From assembly GCA_026196225.1 (NCBI GenBank), contig JAPHRD010000087.1:1-35133 (forward strand): a stretch of DNA of 35,133 nucleotides. Reading direction: 5' to 3'. Origin of the DNA: Motiliproteus sp. (GTDB lineage Bacteria > Pseudomonadota > Gammaproteobacteria > Pseudomonadales > Balneatricaceae). Below the pieces are notes generated by a model, which was given only the letters and a program-made list of their open reading frames with translations, did no database searches and was not told where the DNA came from. The translations under genes and the position numbers were made by a program. Positions 16,542-24,634 of this stretch are shown here, piece after piece. Within the stretch, counting starts at the first letter, position 1. Each line of letters begins with the position of its first letter.

Positions 16542-17465
16542 TCAGTTATCTAATGAATTAAAAAACGCAATGGCCTGCGGAATTTTACTGTAAGTTAATT
16601 TTAGGCACTCTGACTCTCTACAGATTTTAATGCTGGCCTCAAAACCTTCTTCTTGCAAAATATGGTAGTTAAAACTGTTTGTAATTAGATCCATAAATGC
16701 ATCAGATCGTTCCATCTTCTCTGTAGTTAGTTCTACGTCGGGTGAATACTTAGGGTAGATAATATGTGTTGCCTTTTGAGGAAGGTGGCAGCTTTTAATA
16801 CTGGAAAGGTTTGGAGCCATCAAAGCTACAGTGCCTTTGGCTGTGTCTTTGAATTTTGGTGTCATGGTTGATTGAGGGTAGAGATCTGAAAGCAGGTCGA
16901 TAGAATTATTCTTAAGATTAATAGGTCTAGATATAGGCTGTAACAGACCTGTCTTAAGATCGATTAGAACGATTTCATCACTAAAAAGCTTCCAGCCATT
17001 ATTCATTAAGGCTGCCGTCAAGGTGCTTTTTCCAGAACCTGGCGGTGCGGGCATGATAACTGTCACGTCATTTTTAGATAGCCCAGCTGCATGAAATTGC
17101 AGGTACTGGTGGGCATGGTTAGCAATGCACCAATTAAGTCCCCATTCAAACATGGGCATGGCTTGAACAATGGGAAGTGGTGTGAAAGGCTGTAGGTCTT
17201 CAAAGCTGAATACGACTTGTTTTTTTAGAAATCGGCGTAAGTTTGAAGGTTGCGAAACAGTGATCGAAAAGTCAGTAAATGTCTCTGGATCAGCGATAAA
17301 ATGATTTTTATATAGCTGAAAAAAGTTTTCTTTGAACCCGTCAATATTTGATTTAATACTTACGCAGAAAGGGCCCAGAGACAGTTTTAACGAACCGCTG
17401 TCAAGCAGTTGCAATGCATCGGCTTTTGAAATGTCTACCAAATGCATGCTATCACTGCCAATCAA
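16542..17465 (-). CDS. HprK-related kinase A
   Basis: A 307-residue protein resembling the C-terminal half of HPr kinase/phosphorylase. It has FHAAGLS (124-130), a P-loop APPGSGKST (140-148) and FSDEIVLID (161-169), the positions that bind ATP and magnesium in HprK. The HprK N-terminal domain is not evident. No HPr or other PTS gene is in the window, so the substrate is probably not sugar-transport HPr. It matches what family databases call HprK-related kinase A, known from cassettes with a PqqD-like protein. Its start overlaps the 3' end of the PqqD-like gene by 14 bp, consistent with translational coupling; an alternative start is Met7 at 17447. Confidence 0.82.
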   Translation of the reverse strand: MIGSDSMHLVDISKADALQLLDSGSLKLSLGPFCVSIKSNIDGFKENFFQLYKNHFIADPETFTDFSITVSQPSNLRRFLKKQVVFSFEDLQPFTPLPIVQAMPMFEWGLNWCIANHAHQYLQFHAAGLSKNDVTVIMPAPPGSGKSTLTAALMNNGWKLFSDEIVLIDLKTGLLQPISRPINLKNNSIDLLSDLYPQSTMTPKFKDTAKGTVALMAPNLSSIKSCHLPQKATHIIYPKYSPDVELTTEKMERSDAFMDLITNSFNYHILQEEGFEASIKICRESECLKLTYSKIPQAIAFFNSLDN

Positions 17466-17730
17466 TGAGGTGGATCTCTGTTAATTTATCTAAGCTCTTC
17501 GATACTAGGTCTCGGAGATTCAGGCCGCTATTTTCTGGCAGAGCTTGAGCTGTTGCAGAAATGAGTTCAGAAACAGTATGAGGAGATTTTAAAAGGGCTT
17601 GAAAAATTTCTCTTTCAAGCCCTTTTAAACAATATGTATCACCACTATCTTGGTGATAAATAATCAGTCCATTACCTAAATGTTGAAAAATAAGTCTTTC
17701 TGATCGATAAACAGAATTTTTGTTATTCAC
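17452..17730 (-). CDS. PqqD-like peptide-binding protein, HPr-rel-A system
   Basis: A 92-residue PqqD-fold protein with a hydrophobic beta-strand run (GLIIYHQDSGDTYCLKG) followed by helices (EREIFQALL, TVSELISATAQAL, LDKLTEIHLIDW). In pyrroloquinoline quinone and other modified-peptide pathways, PqqD-type proteins bind a leader peptide and present the substrate to a modifying enzyme. Here there is no radical SAM enzyme or short precursor nearby, only the kinase, the nucleotidyltransferase and the secreted protein upstream. The start is GTG at 17730, 13 bp after the stop of the secreted-protein gene, with only a weak ribosome-binding site, so it is probably coupled to the gene before it. Confidence 0.78.
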   Translation of the reverse strand: MNNKNSVYRSERLIFQHLGNGLIIYHQDSGDTYCLKGLEREIFQALLKSPHTVSELISATAQALPENSGLNLRDLVSKSLDKLTEIHLIDWQ

Positions 17731-17743
17731 TCGTATTTAGCTA

Positions 17744-18436
17744 TCAAGGGCACATGTTTATAACAAGGGATAGGTCGTCTGCTTCTGATGCATCGGGGCC
17801 ATCCTGAAGAGCCATTAATATGCTGTCCAGCTGCCCTTCTTTACCAAGGTTTCTCGCACTGACGGCGGCATCCGCTAGTTCTTGCGGGCTATAAGGGTAG
17901 TTTGCATTGTTGTGAAAAGATGAGAGCAGAGCAGCAGCGAGGTGCTTTGGGTAGCTAACATTTCCTTGCAAATACTCCATAACGGTGTTGTTAAACCCTA
18001 AACCGACTGCCCCTAAACCGTCTAAAAGTCCCTGCAATGTTGCTCCACCAATAAATTTATAGTTGGTAAGTGAACCAGAAATTTTCCCATTAGGTGGATT
18101 AATAATGTTTGGATCACAGGGGTTAACAGTAACCCAACTCCCATTTATTTTTTTCTGTATGGTGCCGAACTGAACAGGCCAGCAGCCTGGGTGTGTTTTC
18201 CAGAAACCAGGAGACTTACCGTTAGCGGATCGGCATTCATAGGTATCTGGCTGTCGAGACAAGTTTCCGCTTAACATGCCAGAAATGGAACAGTTCGAAC
18301 CCCAAGCAGAGCGTGAAGGAATGCTGGCAATTATTGGAGTAGCGAGGATGGCTCCCAGTAGTTGGCGTTTAGACTCCTGTACAGAGGAAGATTCCCCTTT
18401 AGGATCTGGAGATGGTTTTGGCTTGTTAGTTTCCAT
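17744..18436 (-). CDS. Secreted GFWKTHP-motif protein, first gene of the kinase/PqqD cassette
   Basis: A 230-residue protein of unknown function. A hydrophilic, proline- and serine-rich head (1-21) leads to SKRQLL and a hydrophobic stretch (GAILATPIIASIP). This resembles a Tat signal with Lys-Arg in place of Arg-Arg. The mature part has a GKSPGFWKTHPGCWP block (73-87), several glycine/asparagine-rich loops, an alanine-rich helical region (HLAAALLSSFHNNAN) and five scattered cysteines, the last in the terminal MCP. GFWKTHP-like motifs occur in secreted surface proteins, often ones with sorting domains, but no PEP-CTERM tail is present here. The ATG at 18436 (AGG 10 nt upstream) is preferred; the frame is open to an ATG at 18475. 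It is driven by a sigma-54 promoter and is the likely substrate or effector of the cassette. Confidence 0.7.
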   Translation of the reverse strand: METNKPKPSPDPKGESSSVQESKRQLLGAILATPIIASIPSRSAWGSNCSISGMLSGNLSRQPDTYECRSANGKSPGFWKTHPGCWPVQFGTIQKKINGSWVTVNPCDPNIINPPNGKISGSLTNYKFIGGATLQGLLDGLGAVGLGFNNTVMEYLQGNVSYPKHLAAALLSSFHNNANYPYSPQELADAAVSARNLGKEGQLDSILMALQDGPDASEADDLSLVINMCP

Positions 18437-18529
18437 GTTGTATCTACCTGACACTACTGTCCCAAATGGTTTCATATGACCGGATAAGTTTTATTCGGGC
18501 CAAATAAATGACTCTTTGAATGTTTATAA

Positions 18530-18545
18530 TGCAAAAAACGGGCCT
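18530..18545 (-). promoter_or_regulatory. Sigma-54 promoter of the four-gene cassette
   Basis: Read on the minus strand: AGGCCCGTTTTTTGCA against the consensus TGGCAC-N5-TTGCA. The GG and GC are invariant and exactly 10 bp apart, and the -12 half TTGCA is perfect. The predicted start is near 18520, about 85 nt before the preferred ATG at 18436. It separates this cassette from the export operon that ends at 18634. Confidence 0.65.
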
Positions 18546-18605
18546 TAATCTTAACTCAATGAAATATATTGTTTTTTTTCTTCGGTTGTATGGATGTCGT
18601 TGGTA

Positions 18606-18626
18606 AGTGTAAAAAAAATAGACACT
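18606..18626 (-). promoter_or_regulatory. Candidate PrsR binding site upstream of the cassette
   Basis: AGTGT (18606-18610) and ACACT (18622-18626) form a dyad around an A-rich centre, and the core TGTAAAAAAAATAGAC matches the box at 7915-7930. It starts 64 bp upstream of the -24 GG of the cassette promoter, against 65 bp in the other case. Confidence 0.5.
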
Positions 18627-18633
18627 CGTTTAA

Positions 18634-19743
18634 TCAATGGTTTTTCTTAGCACTTGTTGAGTTTGCTCTATTATCTGAGTCTGGATGATCTTCGCTGTTT
18701 GTTACGGTTTTGTTTTCAGTAGCTAATTTTATCACTCTATCTTTAAATTTTCGGTCGAGAACCCTAAGCATGTCAATTTTTTCTTCTATGGAATCATTTA
18801 GATATCCATTTATAAGACTGATTTTATCGCCAATGCTTTCAAGTTCTTGTCCATGGGGTGTTGAATTGGTATTGGATGCCGTCGGGTGTTGATGAGTTAA
18901 AACTGTCTGGCGATGCGGTTGACTAACTGGGGCCATTTCGTCGGCCAGCTCTTCAGCAACTGTGTTAATAACATCGGCAGTGATTAGTTTAACTTCTTCT
19001 AGGAAGCAAAATAGCAGTAACCGATCACAAAAAATGTTGATTCTTCGCGGTACGCCGCCTGTATGTTTAAAAATACTTGGAAAAGCGGCTTCCTCAAAAT
19101 TTGGATTCTTGGCCCATCCTGCGACGGCCAGGCGCCATAAAATGTACTCTTTTACTTCGAGTTCACCTAGTGCCTTTAAGTGACAAGAAGCAATGATTCT
19201 CTGTCGAAATTGCTCCATGGCAGGATCTTGAATCACAGCGCGTAGCTCTGGCTGACCAAGCAGAAAGCTTTGAAGTAGTGGGGCATCGGTTAGCTGAAAA
19301 TTGGACAGCATTCGCAGTTCTTCAATTGCTGTGGCAGGTAAGTTTTGTGCTTCATCTACGATCAATAGGACGCGCTTTTTAGCCTGATGAGCGGATCTTA
19401 GAAAGTTCTCGAACTGCTGTAGCAAAATGGCTTTCGGTTTATCCTCTGCAGATAGTCCGAAAGAGGTGCATATCATTCGTAATAGATCATCAGCTTCCAG
19501 TTTTGTGGTGACAAGCTGTGCGGCTATAACGTTATCCCTGTTCACATTTTTTAATAGGTTGCGCATTAGGGTTGTTTTGCCCGTTCCGACCTCGCCTGTT
19601 ACAACAATAAAGCCCTCTCCCTGGCCCAGCCCGTAGTGTAGATAAGACAGTGCTCGTTTGTGCCCTTTGCTGGAAAAGAAAAATTGCGGGTCGGGGCTGA
19701 GCTGAAATGGCTTGGTGATTAGTCCGAAATATGATTCATACAT
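18634..19743 (-). CDS. XrtA/PEP-CTERM system-associated ATPase (ExeA/GspA-like)
   Basis: A 369-residue AAA ATPase of the ExeA-like subfamily tied to exosortase A loci. The family start MYESYFGLITKPFQLSPDP is followed by Walker A GEVGTGKTT (50-58) and Walker B LLIVDEAQNL (Asp130, Glu131), then QFRQRIIASCHL and GGVPRRINIFCDRLLL. The last ~90 residues are polar and low-complexity with a short coiled-coil-like stretch. It probably energises or organises export of the polysaccharide or of PEP-CTERM proteins at the inner membrane. It is the last gene of the export operon, 15 bp after the outer-membrane protein gene. Confidence 0.92.
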   Translation of the reverse strand: MYESYFGLITKPFQLSPDPQFFFSSKGHKRALSYLHYGLGQGEGFIVVTGEVGTGKTTLMRNLLKNVNRDNVIAAQLVTTKLEADDLLRMICTSFGLSAEDKPKAILLQQFENFLRSAHQAKKRVLLIVDEAQNLPATAIEELRMLSNFQLTDAPLLQSFLLGQPELRAVIQDPAMEQFRQRIIASCHLKALGELEVKEYILWRLAVAGWAKNPNFEEAAFPSIFKHTGGVPRRINIFCDRLLLFCFLEEVKLITADVINTVAEELADEMAPVSQPHRQTVLTHQHPTASNTNSTPHGQELESIGDKISLINGYLNDSIEEKIDMLRVLDRKFKDRVIKLATENKTVTNSEDHPDSDNRANSTSAKKNH

Positions 19744-19758
19744 TGCTAAAATCCGTGC

Positions 19759-21240
19759 TTAAAAATTGCGAACTAATGCGATTCCAACGCCATACTCCGA
19801 AAACTCCCTTGCGGTATCATCAGAGGTGCGTTCGCTGGCGTTGGCAACCAAAGAAATTGATGTCTCTGGAGATAGATTCCGATTGAGGTTGAAATTTATC
19901 TGATTAAAAGTGTCTTTTGAGCCTCCTTCTGGGTCCAGCTCTGAGCGGTCGTAAAGGACTGAAAAGTTGGTTCTTCCATTAAGCTTCACGTTCCAGCCTA
20001 GATTGAAACCGATGTTTGTTTCCTTCGGTGAGGTGCCGGTTTGGTATTCTCTTTCTTGGGCAAAGAGTCCGATGGAATAAGTGCTTTTTTTGCCGCTGAT
20101 CACTACGTTTCCGCTCAGGCCTTTTTGAATAAAGCGGTCGTTGATAATTGAAGGAATCGGAGTATTGAGGTCAATCACTATTTGATCGGGTGAAACAATT
20201 GGGTTGTTGTCGCTAATAAAGTCACAATTACTTCCGTCGCTATCACAAACTAAGTAAAGTCGGTTCAAAAGTTGCTGGCGTACACTGCTTATACTTTCCG
20301 TATAGTTGACAGTCCAGGTGCTTTGTTTTCTCCGATAATTAACGCTTAATCCATAATCGTTGACTGATTGAAGTCTGCTGTTATAAGAAGCGTTGATGTT
20401 GGTTCTGGGGTTGGGTGACCAGTTTACAGACAAACCCCAAAAATCTCCGCTATCAGCGGACGAATCCGTAGGATTATCTACATGGTTGTCTACAAAACCG
20501 TAAGTCAATGTGGTGTCCAATTGGGCACTGCTACGGTAGCCTACCGATAGGCTTATGTTCTCACTTTCGTCATCCACCGATGCTGTCCGCTCAGACTGGC
20601 TGGCATCAACATTTACTCCCCAGTGAATTTTCCCTGAGTTTGATTGAGTGTCGGTAAAGAATGATATATCAATCCCATCCGTGTCAGTTGTCGAAGAATC
20701 ATCAAAATTAACTTCAGAGTAGGTGAGTCTGACTCCAGCTGTTGTGTCATCGCCAATACGCTGTTGCCAATAGGGGCTAATTGAAAATGTTGTGGTATCG
20801 GTCCGGCTACTGGCGTTGTTTAAATTGTTACCATTTGAGGCTGCGAGATTAGAGCTCAACTCTTGTGAAATTGATGCGTCGACGTCAACAAATAAGTGCT
20901 GCTCTACTAACTCAGCTTTAAGTGTGCCTGTGAGCTGGTGGTTGTTTGAATCAGAACCCTGATCAGATGAGTATTCTACGTGTTGGAGTCCGTATTTTAT
21001 ATCGGCTTGGACTCGGCCACCCTGTTTGCTTAAAGAAAATCCCGGGCGGACTTGGGTAATGAAGCTGTCTTCTTTGTTCTCTTTCGTCAGTTCCAGATTG
21101 TTGGTGTAATCTTCGTTGACTTGTAATGATGGCGTGAATTTCCAATCAGCACCATATGTTACTGCGGAGGAAATCAGCAAAGAAAAGCTAATTATGGGTG
21201 CGAATGACCATCTATTTACTGTTCGCATAGTAATAACCAT
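19759..21240 (-). CDS. PEP-CTERM system-associated outer-membrane beta-barrel protein
   Basis: A 493-residue protein with a signal peptide (cut near residue 30, before ADWKFTPSL) and many alternating amphipathic strands, ending in a C-terminal phenylalanine (IALVRNF) as outer-membrane barrels do. NEDYTNNLELT near the N-terminus and the strand pattern match the outer-membrane family always found in exosortase A loci. It probably forms or supports the outer-membrane pore for the exopolysaccharide. Its start (AAGGGAG 4 nt upstream of the ATG at 21240) overlaps the tyrosine kinase gene by 29 bp, indicating coupled translation. Confidence 0.88.
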   Translation of the reverse strand: MVITMRTVNRWSFAPIISFSLLISSAVTYGADWKFTPSLQVNEDYTNNLELTKENKEDSFITQVRPGFSLSKQGGRVQADIKYGLQHVEYSSDQGSDSNNHQLTGTLKAELVEQHLFVDVDASISQELSSNLAASNGNNLNNASSRTDTTTFSISPYWQQRIGDDTTAGVRLTYSEVNFDDSSTTDTDGIDISFFTDTQSNSGKIHWGVNVDASQSERTASVDDESENISLSVGYRSSAQLDTTLTYGFVDNHVDNPTDSSADSGDFWGLSVNWSPNPRTNINASYNSRLQSVNDYGLSVNYRRKQSTWTVNYTESISSVRQQLLNRLYLVCDSDGSNCDFISDNNPIVSPDQIVIDLNTPIPSIINDRFIQKGLSGNVVISGKKSTYSIGLFAQEREYQTGTSPKETNIGFNLGWNVKLNGRTNFSVLYDRSELDPEGGSKDTFNQINFNLNRNLSPETSISLVANASERTSDDTAREFSEYGVGIALVRNF

Positions 21241-22123
21241 AGTACTCCCTTCTGCTTTTCTTCGATTTGTTAAGAACTAGGCCTACAGCTGTTTTCGGAT
21301 CTAGCTGACTAAGAGCTCTTTCTAGTTGACCATGAGTTGTTCTTTCTTCTTCAACTACCACGACTGCCTGTCCAATCATTTGGGATAAAACGCCAGTTTC
21401 GCTGGCGCCAAGGATTGGAGCAGTGTCAAATACAACAATTCGGTCGTTATATCTGGTTGAAAGCTCGCTCATTAAAGTGAGCATTTTGTCACTAGCTAAC
21501 AATTCGGTGGTGTGATGCGAACGAGTACCAGCTGTAAGCAGTTTTAAATTAGAGATATTGGTATCATTTATTATGTCAGATACTTCGCAGCTACCGCGCA
21601 GATAGTCGAGAAGCCCTTTTTGTTCCGAAATGTCAAGGCGCTTACATATGTGGGGATTTATCACATCTGCGTCAACTAGTAGTACTTTTCTATCCTGCTC
21701 GAGAGCGAAACTTATTGCCAAGTTAATGGCAGTAAAGGTTTTTCCTTCCCCGGGAAAGGAACTAGAGACCATAACAAGATTTGAATTGATAAGTTTGCCG
21801 TTGTTATCTCCAAAAGCATTATTGAGAATAGGGCGTTTGATATACCGATATTCTTCTTTGATCTGAGTGAAATCTTCATCAGGGGTGATCATCCCAAATC
21901 CAACGAGTCGTTCAATGTTGACTTCTATAGCTTCTTTGTTTTGGGGAGTAGCTGGTTCTGATCTCTGTGTTACTTCGAGATTACTGAGATCTTCTACAGC
22001 AGGTCTTTCCGGTTTTTTAACAGGATCTGCATGGCGTAATGGTTCGGCAAGTATGCTTGATCCTTGTTTTTCAGCCTCAATGCGTTGCTTCTTCTCTAAA
22101 GCTCGCTCAATAGTATTTTTCAT
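21212..22123 (-). CDS. XrtA-associated tyrosine autokinase (BY-kinase)
   Basis: A 303-residue cytoplasmic bacterial tyrosine kinase. It has Walker A FPGEGKTFT (123-131), Walker A' VLLVDADVINP (Asp151, Asp153) and Walker B VVFDTAPIL (Asp233). The C-terminal tail has a tyrosine cluster, Y294, Y295, Y297, Y298, Y299 (EYYGYYY), the usual autophosphorylation site. There is no membrane segment; activation is expected through the chain-length protein encoded just upstream (3 bp between genes). Together they control polymer length and export. The N-terminal 70 residues are basic and low in conservation. Confidence 0.93.
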   Translation of the reverse strand: MKNTIERALEKKQRIEAEKQGSSILAEPLRHADPVKKPERPAVEDLSNLEVTQRSEPATPQNKEAIEVNIERLVGFGMITPDEDFTQIKEEYRYIKRPILNNAFGDNNGKLINSNLVMVSSSFPGEGKTFTAINLAISFALEQDRKVLLVDADVINPHICKRLDISEQKGLLDYLRGSCEVSDIINDTNISNLKLLTAGTRSHHTTELLASDKMLTLMSELSTRYNDRIVVFDTAPILGASETGVLSQMIGQAVVVVEEERTTHGQLERALSQLDPKTAVGLVLNKSKKSRREYYGYYYANSK

Positions 22124-22126
22124 GGA

Positions 22127-23776
22127 CTAGAACCAACCCTTGAGTTTAGAAATGATCGGATCTAAAACGGGGGCTAGTTGTTCCGAAAGATCGGGAATAT
22201 AGCCAATCAGTTTTTGATTAAGATCTGGATTAAGCTGTATTGCAATTATGGTTAGGTACATCCCCACTAGGGCAAGCGCAAAGGCGATGTAGAAAATACC
22301 ATTCCTTCTGGTTTTATGAATAATTTCATCGGAATGTAGTTTGGTAACTGAGCCTAAAACAGGTACGCCAGTCACGAGGCTTAGCTGTTTTGTATTAAAG
22401 AAAACAGGGCGGATTTGGCTAATCAGGAATGCAAGCCCTGTACCAGCGGCAACACCTATAACTAGAATAAGTGTATGGAATATGAAGCGGTTAGGCCCAG
22501 TTGGCTTGGTTGGTACCCTCGGAGGGTCTATCACGCGAAACTGGAAACTATCCGTGGTCACTTCTGCTTTTTGGGAAAGCTGGCTTGATTCTCTTCGGTC
22601 GAGTAATTCATTGTACTTTTCTTGGGTTATCGAATAGCCCCGTTGTAAAGCTTTTAACTCGGCTTCCACCTCTGGGATTGTATGAATTTTCTTTTCAAGC
22701 TCTTTGACTCGTTCTTGGTAGCTTTGAGCTCGGACTCGAAGTGTTCGGACATTGGACTGCTCGCGCGCCAATGAAATTTTAAGTTCTTGGTAAACTGGAT
22801 TTTTATTGAGCGGATTACTACCCTCACTGATAGAAGATAGGGCCTCAGAATATTCATCTTGCTCTGATTTTCTGTTTTGGTATAGGTCTTCTAGTGTGCG
22901 TTTGATCTCTTTGATATCTGGATGCGCTTCGGTGAATTTGAGTTTGAGCTGATCTAAGCTGCTTTCCAATGCATCAATGCGTGAATCATACTTACTAGAA
23001 AACTGTGAATTGTGTTGAACCGGTGAGTCAACAAGTCCGAACGTTGGTTCTTCACCTTCAATCTGATTCTTAATAGAATTATATCGAGTTTCCGCTTCTT
23101 TTAGGTCGAGGAGCACGCTCCTTAAATCAAGCTTAGTACGTTCTAGTCTAGAATAAAAATCGCCTTGTTCGCCGGGCATCATGCCAACGTTTCTGCGTTT
23201 AAATTCTTTTAACTGATTCTCCGTGTCGTTAAGACGCTGTTCGTATTCTTCTATCTGTTGATCTAAGAATCCCTGAGCAGAGTCTGTGTCTTCTCGCTTA
23301 TCCCCTAAGGTATTTTCTACCAAGGTGGTTAAGGTCGACTGTACGATGTTTTTTGCTAGTACAGGATCATTACTTTCATAAGTGATGGTATAAAGGTTTT
23401 CGCGGCCAGCGCGAGCTAGCTGAATATCACTTTTTAAGTTTTTAATTAGCTCATCGAATTCGGCCGCAGTATTGGTAGTCAAATCAAGGTCAGTCAAGCG
23501 GGCTATTTTTTCCAGGTTGGGCCTGGTCATCAGCGTTTTGACCATCATGTTGATTTGTTGGGTCGGATTGGTTTGTAGCGCAATACCTCTGAGCAAAGGG
23601 CGGAGCAATGAATCGGAGTCAATATAGATTTGAGCCTTGGCTTGGTATTGATCAGGGAGTTTAAGAACAACGGGCCAACCTACTATGCAAACAAGCCAAG
23701 CGGTCAGTAGCACTAGCCACTTTTTAATCCATATTCCTTTAAGGTAAGTGGATATTTGATCAATAATATCTTGCAT
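22127..23776 (-). CDS. XrtA system polysaccharide chain-length determinant (Wzz-like)
   Basis: A 549-residue inner-membrane co-polymerase. Membrane spans are seen at about 19-39, about 440-462 and about 487-507. The long periplasmic part between the first two contains extended coiled coils (QGFLDQQIEEYEQRLNDTEN, VRTLRVRAQSYQERVKELE) and the family segment RRESSQLSQKA. The last span is followed by a short amphipathic tail. It sets polymer length and activates the tyrosine kinase. It is the second gene of the operon and lies 20 bp after the export protein gene. Confidence 0.92.
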   Translation of the reverse strand: MQDIIDQISTYLKGIWIKKWLVLLTAWLVCIVGWPVVLKLPDQYQAKAQIYIDSDSLLRPLLRGIALQTNPTQQINMMVKTLMTRPNLEKIARLTDLDLTTNTAAEFDELIKNLKSDIQLARAGRENLYTITYESNDPVLAKNIVQSTLTTLVENTLGDKREDTDSAQGFLDQQIEEYEQRLNDTENQLKEFKRRNVGMMPGEQGDFYSRLERTKLDLRSVLLDLKEAETRYNSIKNQIEGEEPTFGLVDSPVQHNSQFSSKYDSRIDALESSLDQLKLKFTEAHPDIKEIKRTLEDLYQNRKSEQDEYSEALSSISEGSNPLNKNPVYQELKISLAREQSNVRTLRVRAQSYQERVKELEKKIHTIPEVEAELKALQRGYSITQEKYNELLDRRESSQLSQKAEVTTDSFQFRVIDPPRVPTKPTGPNRFIFHTLILVIGVAAGTGLAFLISQIRPVFFNTKQLSLVTGVPVLGSVTKLHSDEIIHKTRRNGIFYIAFALALVGMYLTIIAIQLNPDLNQKLIGYIPDLSEQLAPVLDPIISKLKGWF

Positions 23777-23796
23777 CTAGCTCGTAACTCCGAAAT

Positions 23797-24447
23797 TTAG
23801 AACCAATCTTCAGGAATGATGATGATATCGCCAGGAAGTATATCTGCATTTGCGCTGATATCGCCGTTCTCCAGCAAGTCATCAATGCGAACTTTGAATT
23901 GTTTTTGTTCTCCTTCTATGACACGAATCACAGAGGCATTATTGCCATCGGCAAACTCAGTTAGGCCTCCAACTTCAATCATTACATCGAGAATGCTCAT
24001 GTCCTGTCGATAAGGGATTGCTTGAGGTTCGCTCGCTTCTCCAATAATCCGAACCTGTTCGGAGTATGGTCCTTTGAAACCATCAACTATTACAGTCACG
24101 ATTGGTTCTTTTATGTAGACGCTGAGTGCTTCTTCAACTTTGCGTGCGACTTCTGTAGGGGTAAGGCCGCTTACGTCTAGGTCTTCAACAAGAGGAGTTG
24201 TCACTTTTCCGTCTGGACGAACAGTAACATCTTGAGATACTTCGGGATTTCGCCACACAAAAATGTCTAAGGAATCTCCTGGACCTACTAAATAATTGTA
24301 GGAAGCTGGATCTGTGGTCATTGGTTGTTTCTGTGCCTTAGTGGGCAAAAGAGGAATTTGGTTATTAGCACAGCCAGCTAGACCGATTAGAAGAGCGATG
24401 CTGGTACCCCGTGCAACGAAAGTTTTTATCTTGCCGTTCATCTTCAT
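23797..24447 (-). CDS. XrtA system exopolysaccharide export lipoprotein (Wza-like)
   Basis: A 216-residue lipoprotein with a lipobox LAGC (Cys26) and the polysaccharide export domain: YLVGPGDSLDIFVWRNPEVS, then VRPDGKVTTPLVEDL, followed by a SLBB-type module (VRIIGEASEPQAIPYR, ILDVMIEVGGLTEFADGN) and a C-terminal GDIIIIPEDWF. It is short compared with full Wza (about 380 residues), as is usual for this subfamily, so the barrel protein of the operon probably supplies the outer-membrane pore. It has a clear AGGAG ribosome-binding site and is the first gene of the five-gene operon export, chain length, kinase, barrel, ATPase. Confidence 0.92.
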   Translation of the reverse strand: MKMNGKIKTFVARGTSIALLIGLAGCANNQIPLLPTKAQKQPMTTDPASYNYLVGPGDSLDIFVWRNPEVSQDVTVRPDGKVTTPLVEDLDVSGLTPTEVARKVEEALSVYIKEPIVTVIVDGFKGPYSEQVRIIGEASEPQAIPYRQDMSILDVMIEVGGLTEFADGNNASVIRVIEGEQKQFKVRIDDLLENGDISANADILPGDIIIIPEDWF

Positions 24448-24534
24448 TGTTCTCCTGAATCAACGTGATGGCTTATTATTTGTCCTATTAAGCATAATTG
24501 GCTGCAAAAACTCAATTGATAATTAAAGGAATTT

Positions 24535-24556
24535 TGAGCTTCATTGCGTTAGCTCA
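24535..24556. promoter_or_regulatory. Short inverted repeat upstream of the export operon
   Basis: TGAGCT (24535-24540) and AGCTCA (24551-24556) form a 6-bp dyad with a 10-nt spacer, 88 bp upstream of the first export gene and about 80 bp upstream of the divergent small membrane protein. I find no sigma-54 promoter in this intergenic region, so the operon appears not to be under direct PrsR control from here. Confidence 0.25.
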
Positions 24557-24634
24557 GAATTGTCTGAAGTGGACTGATATCAGCACTGGGTGAGGGCAAT
24601 CCTTTGAGCTACTATCCATATACGTTAAATAACG

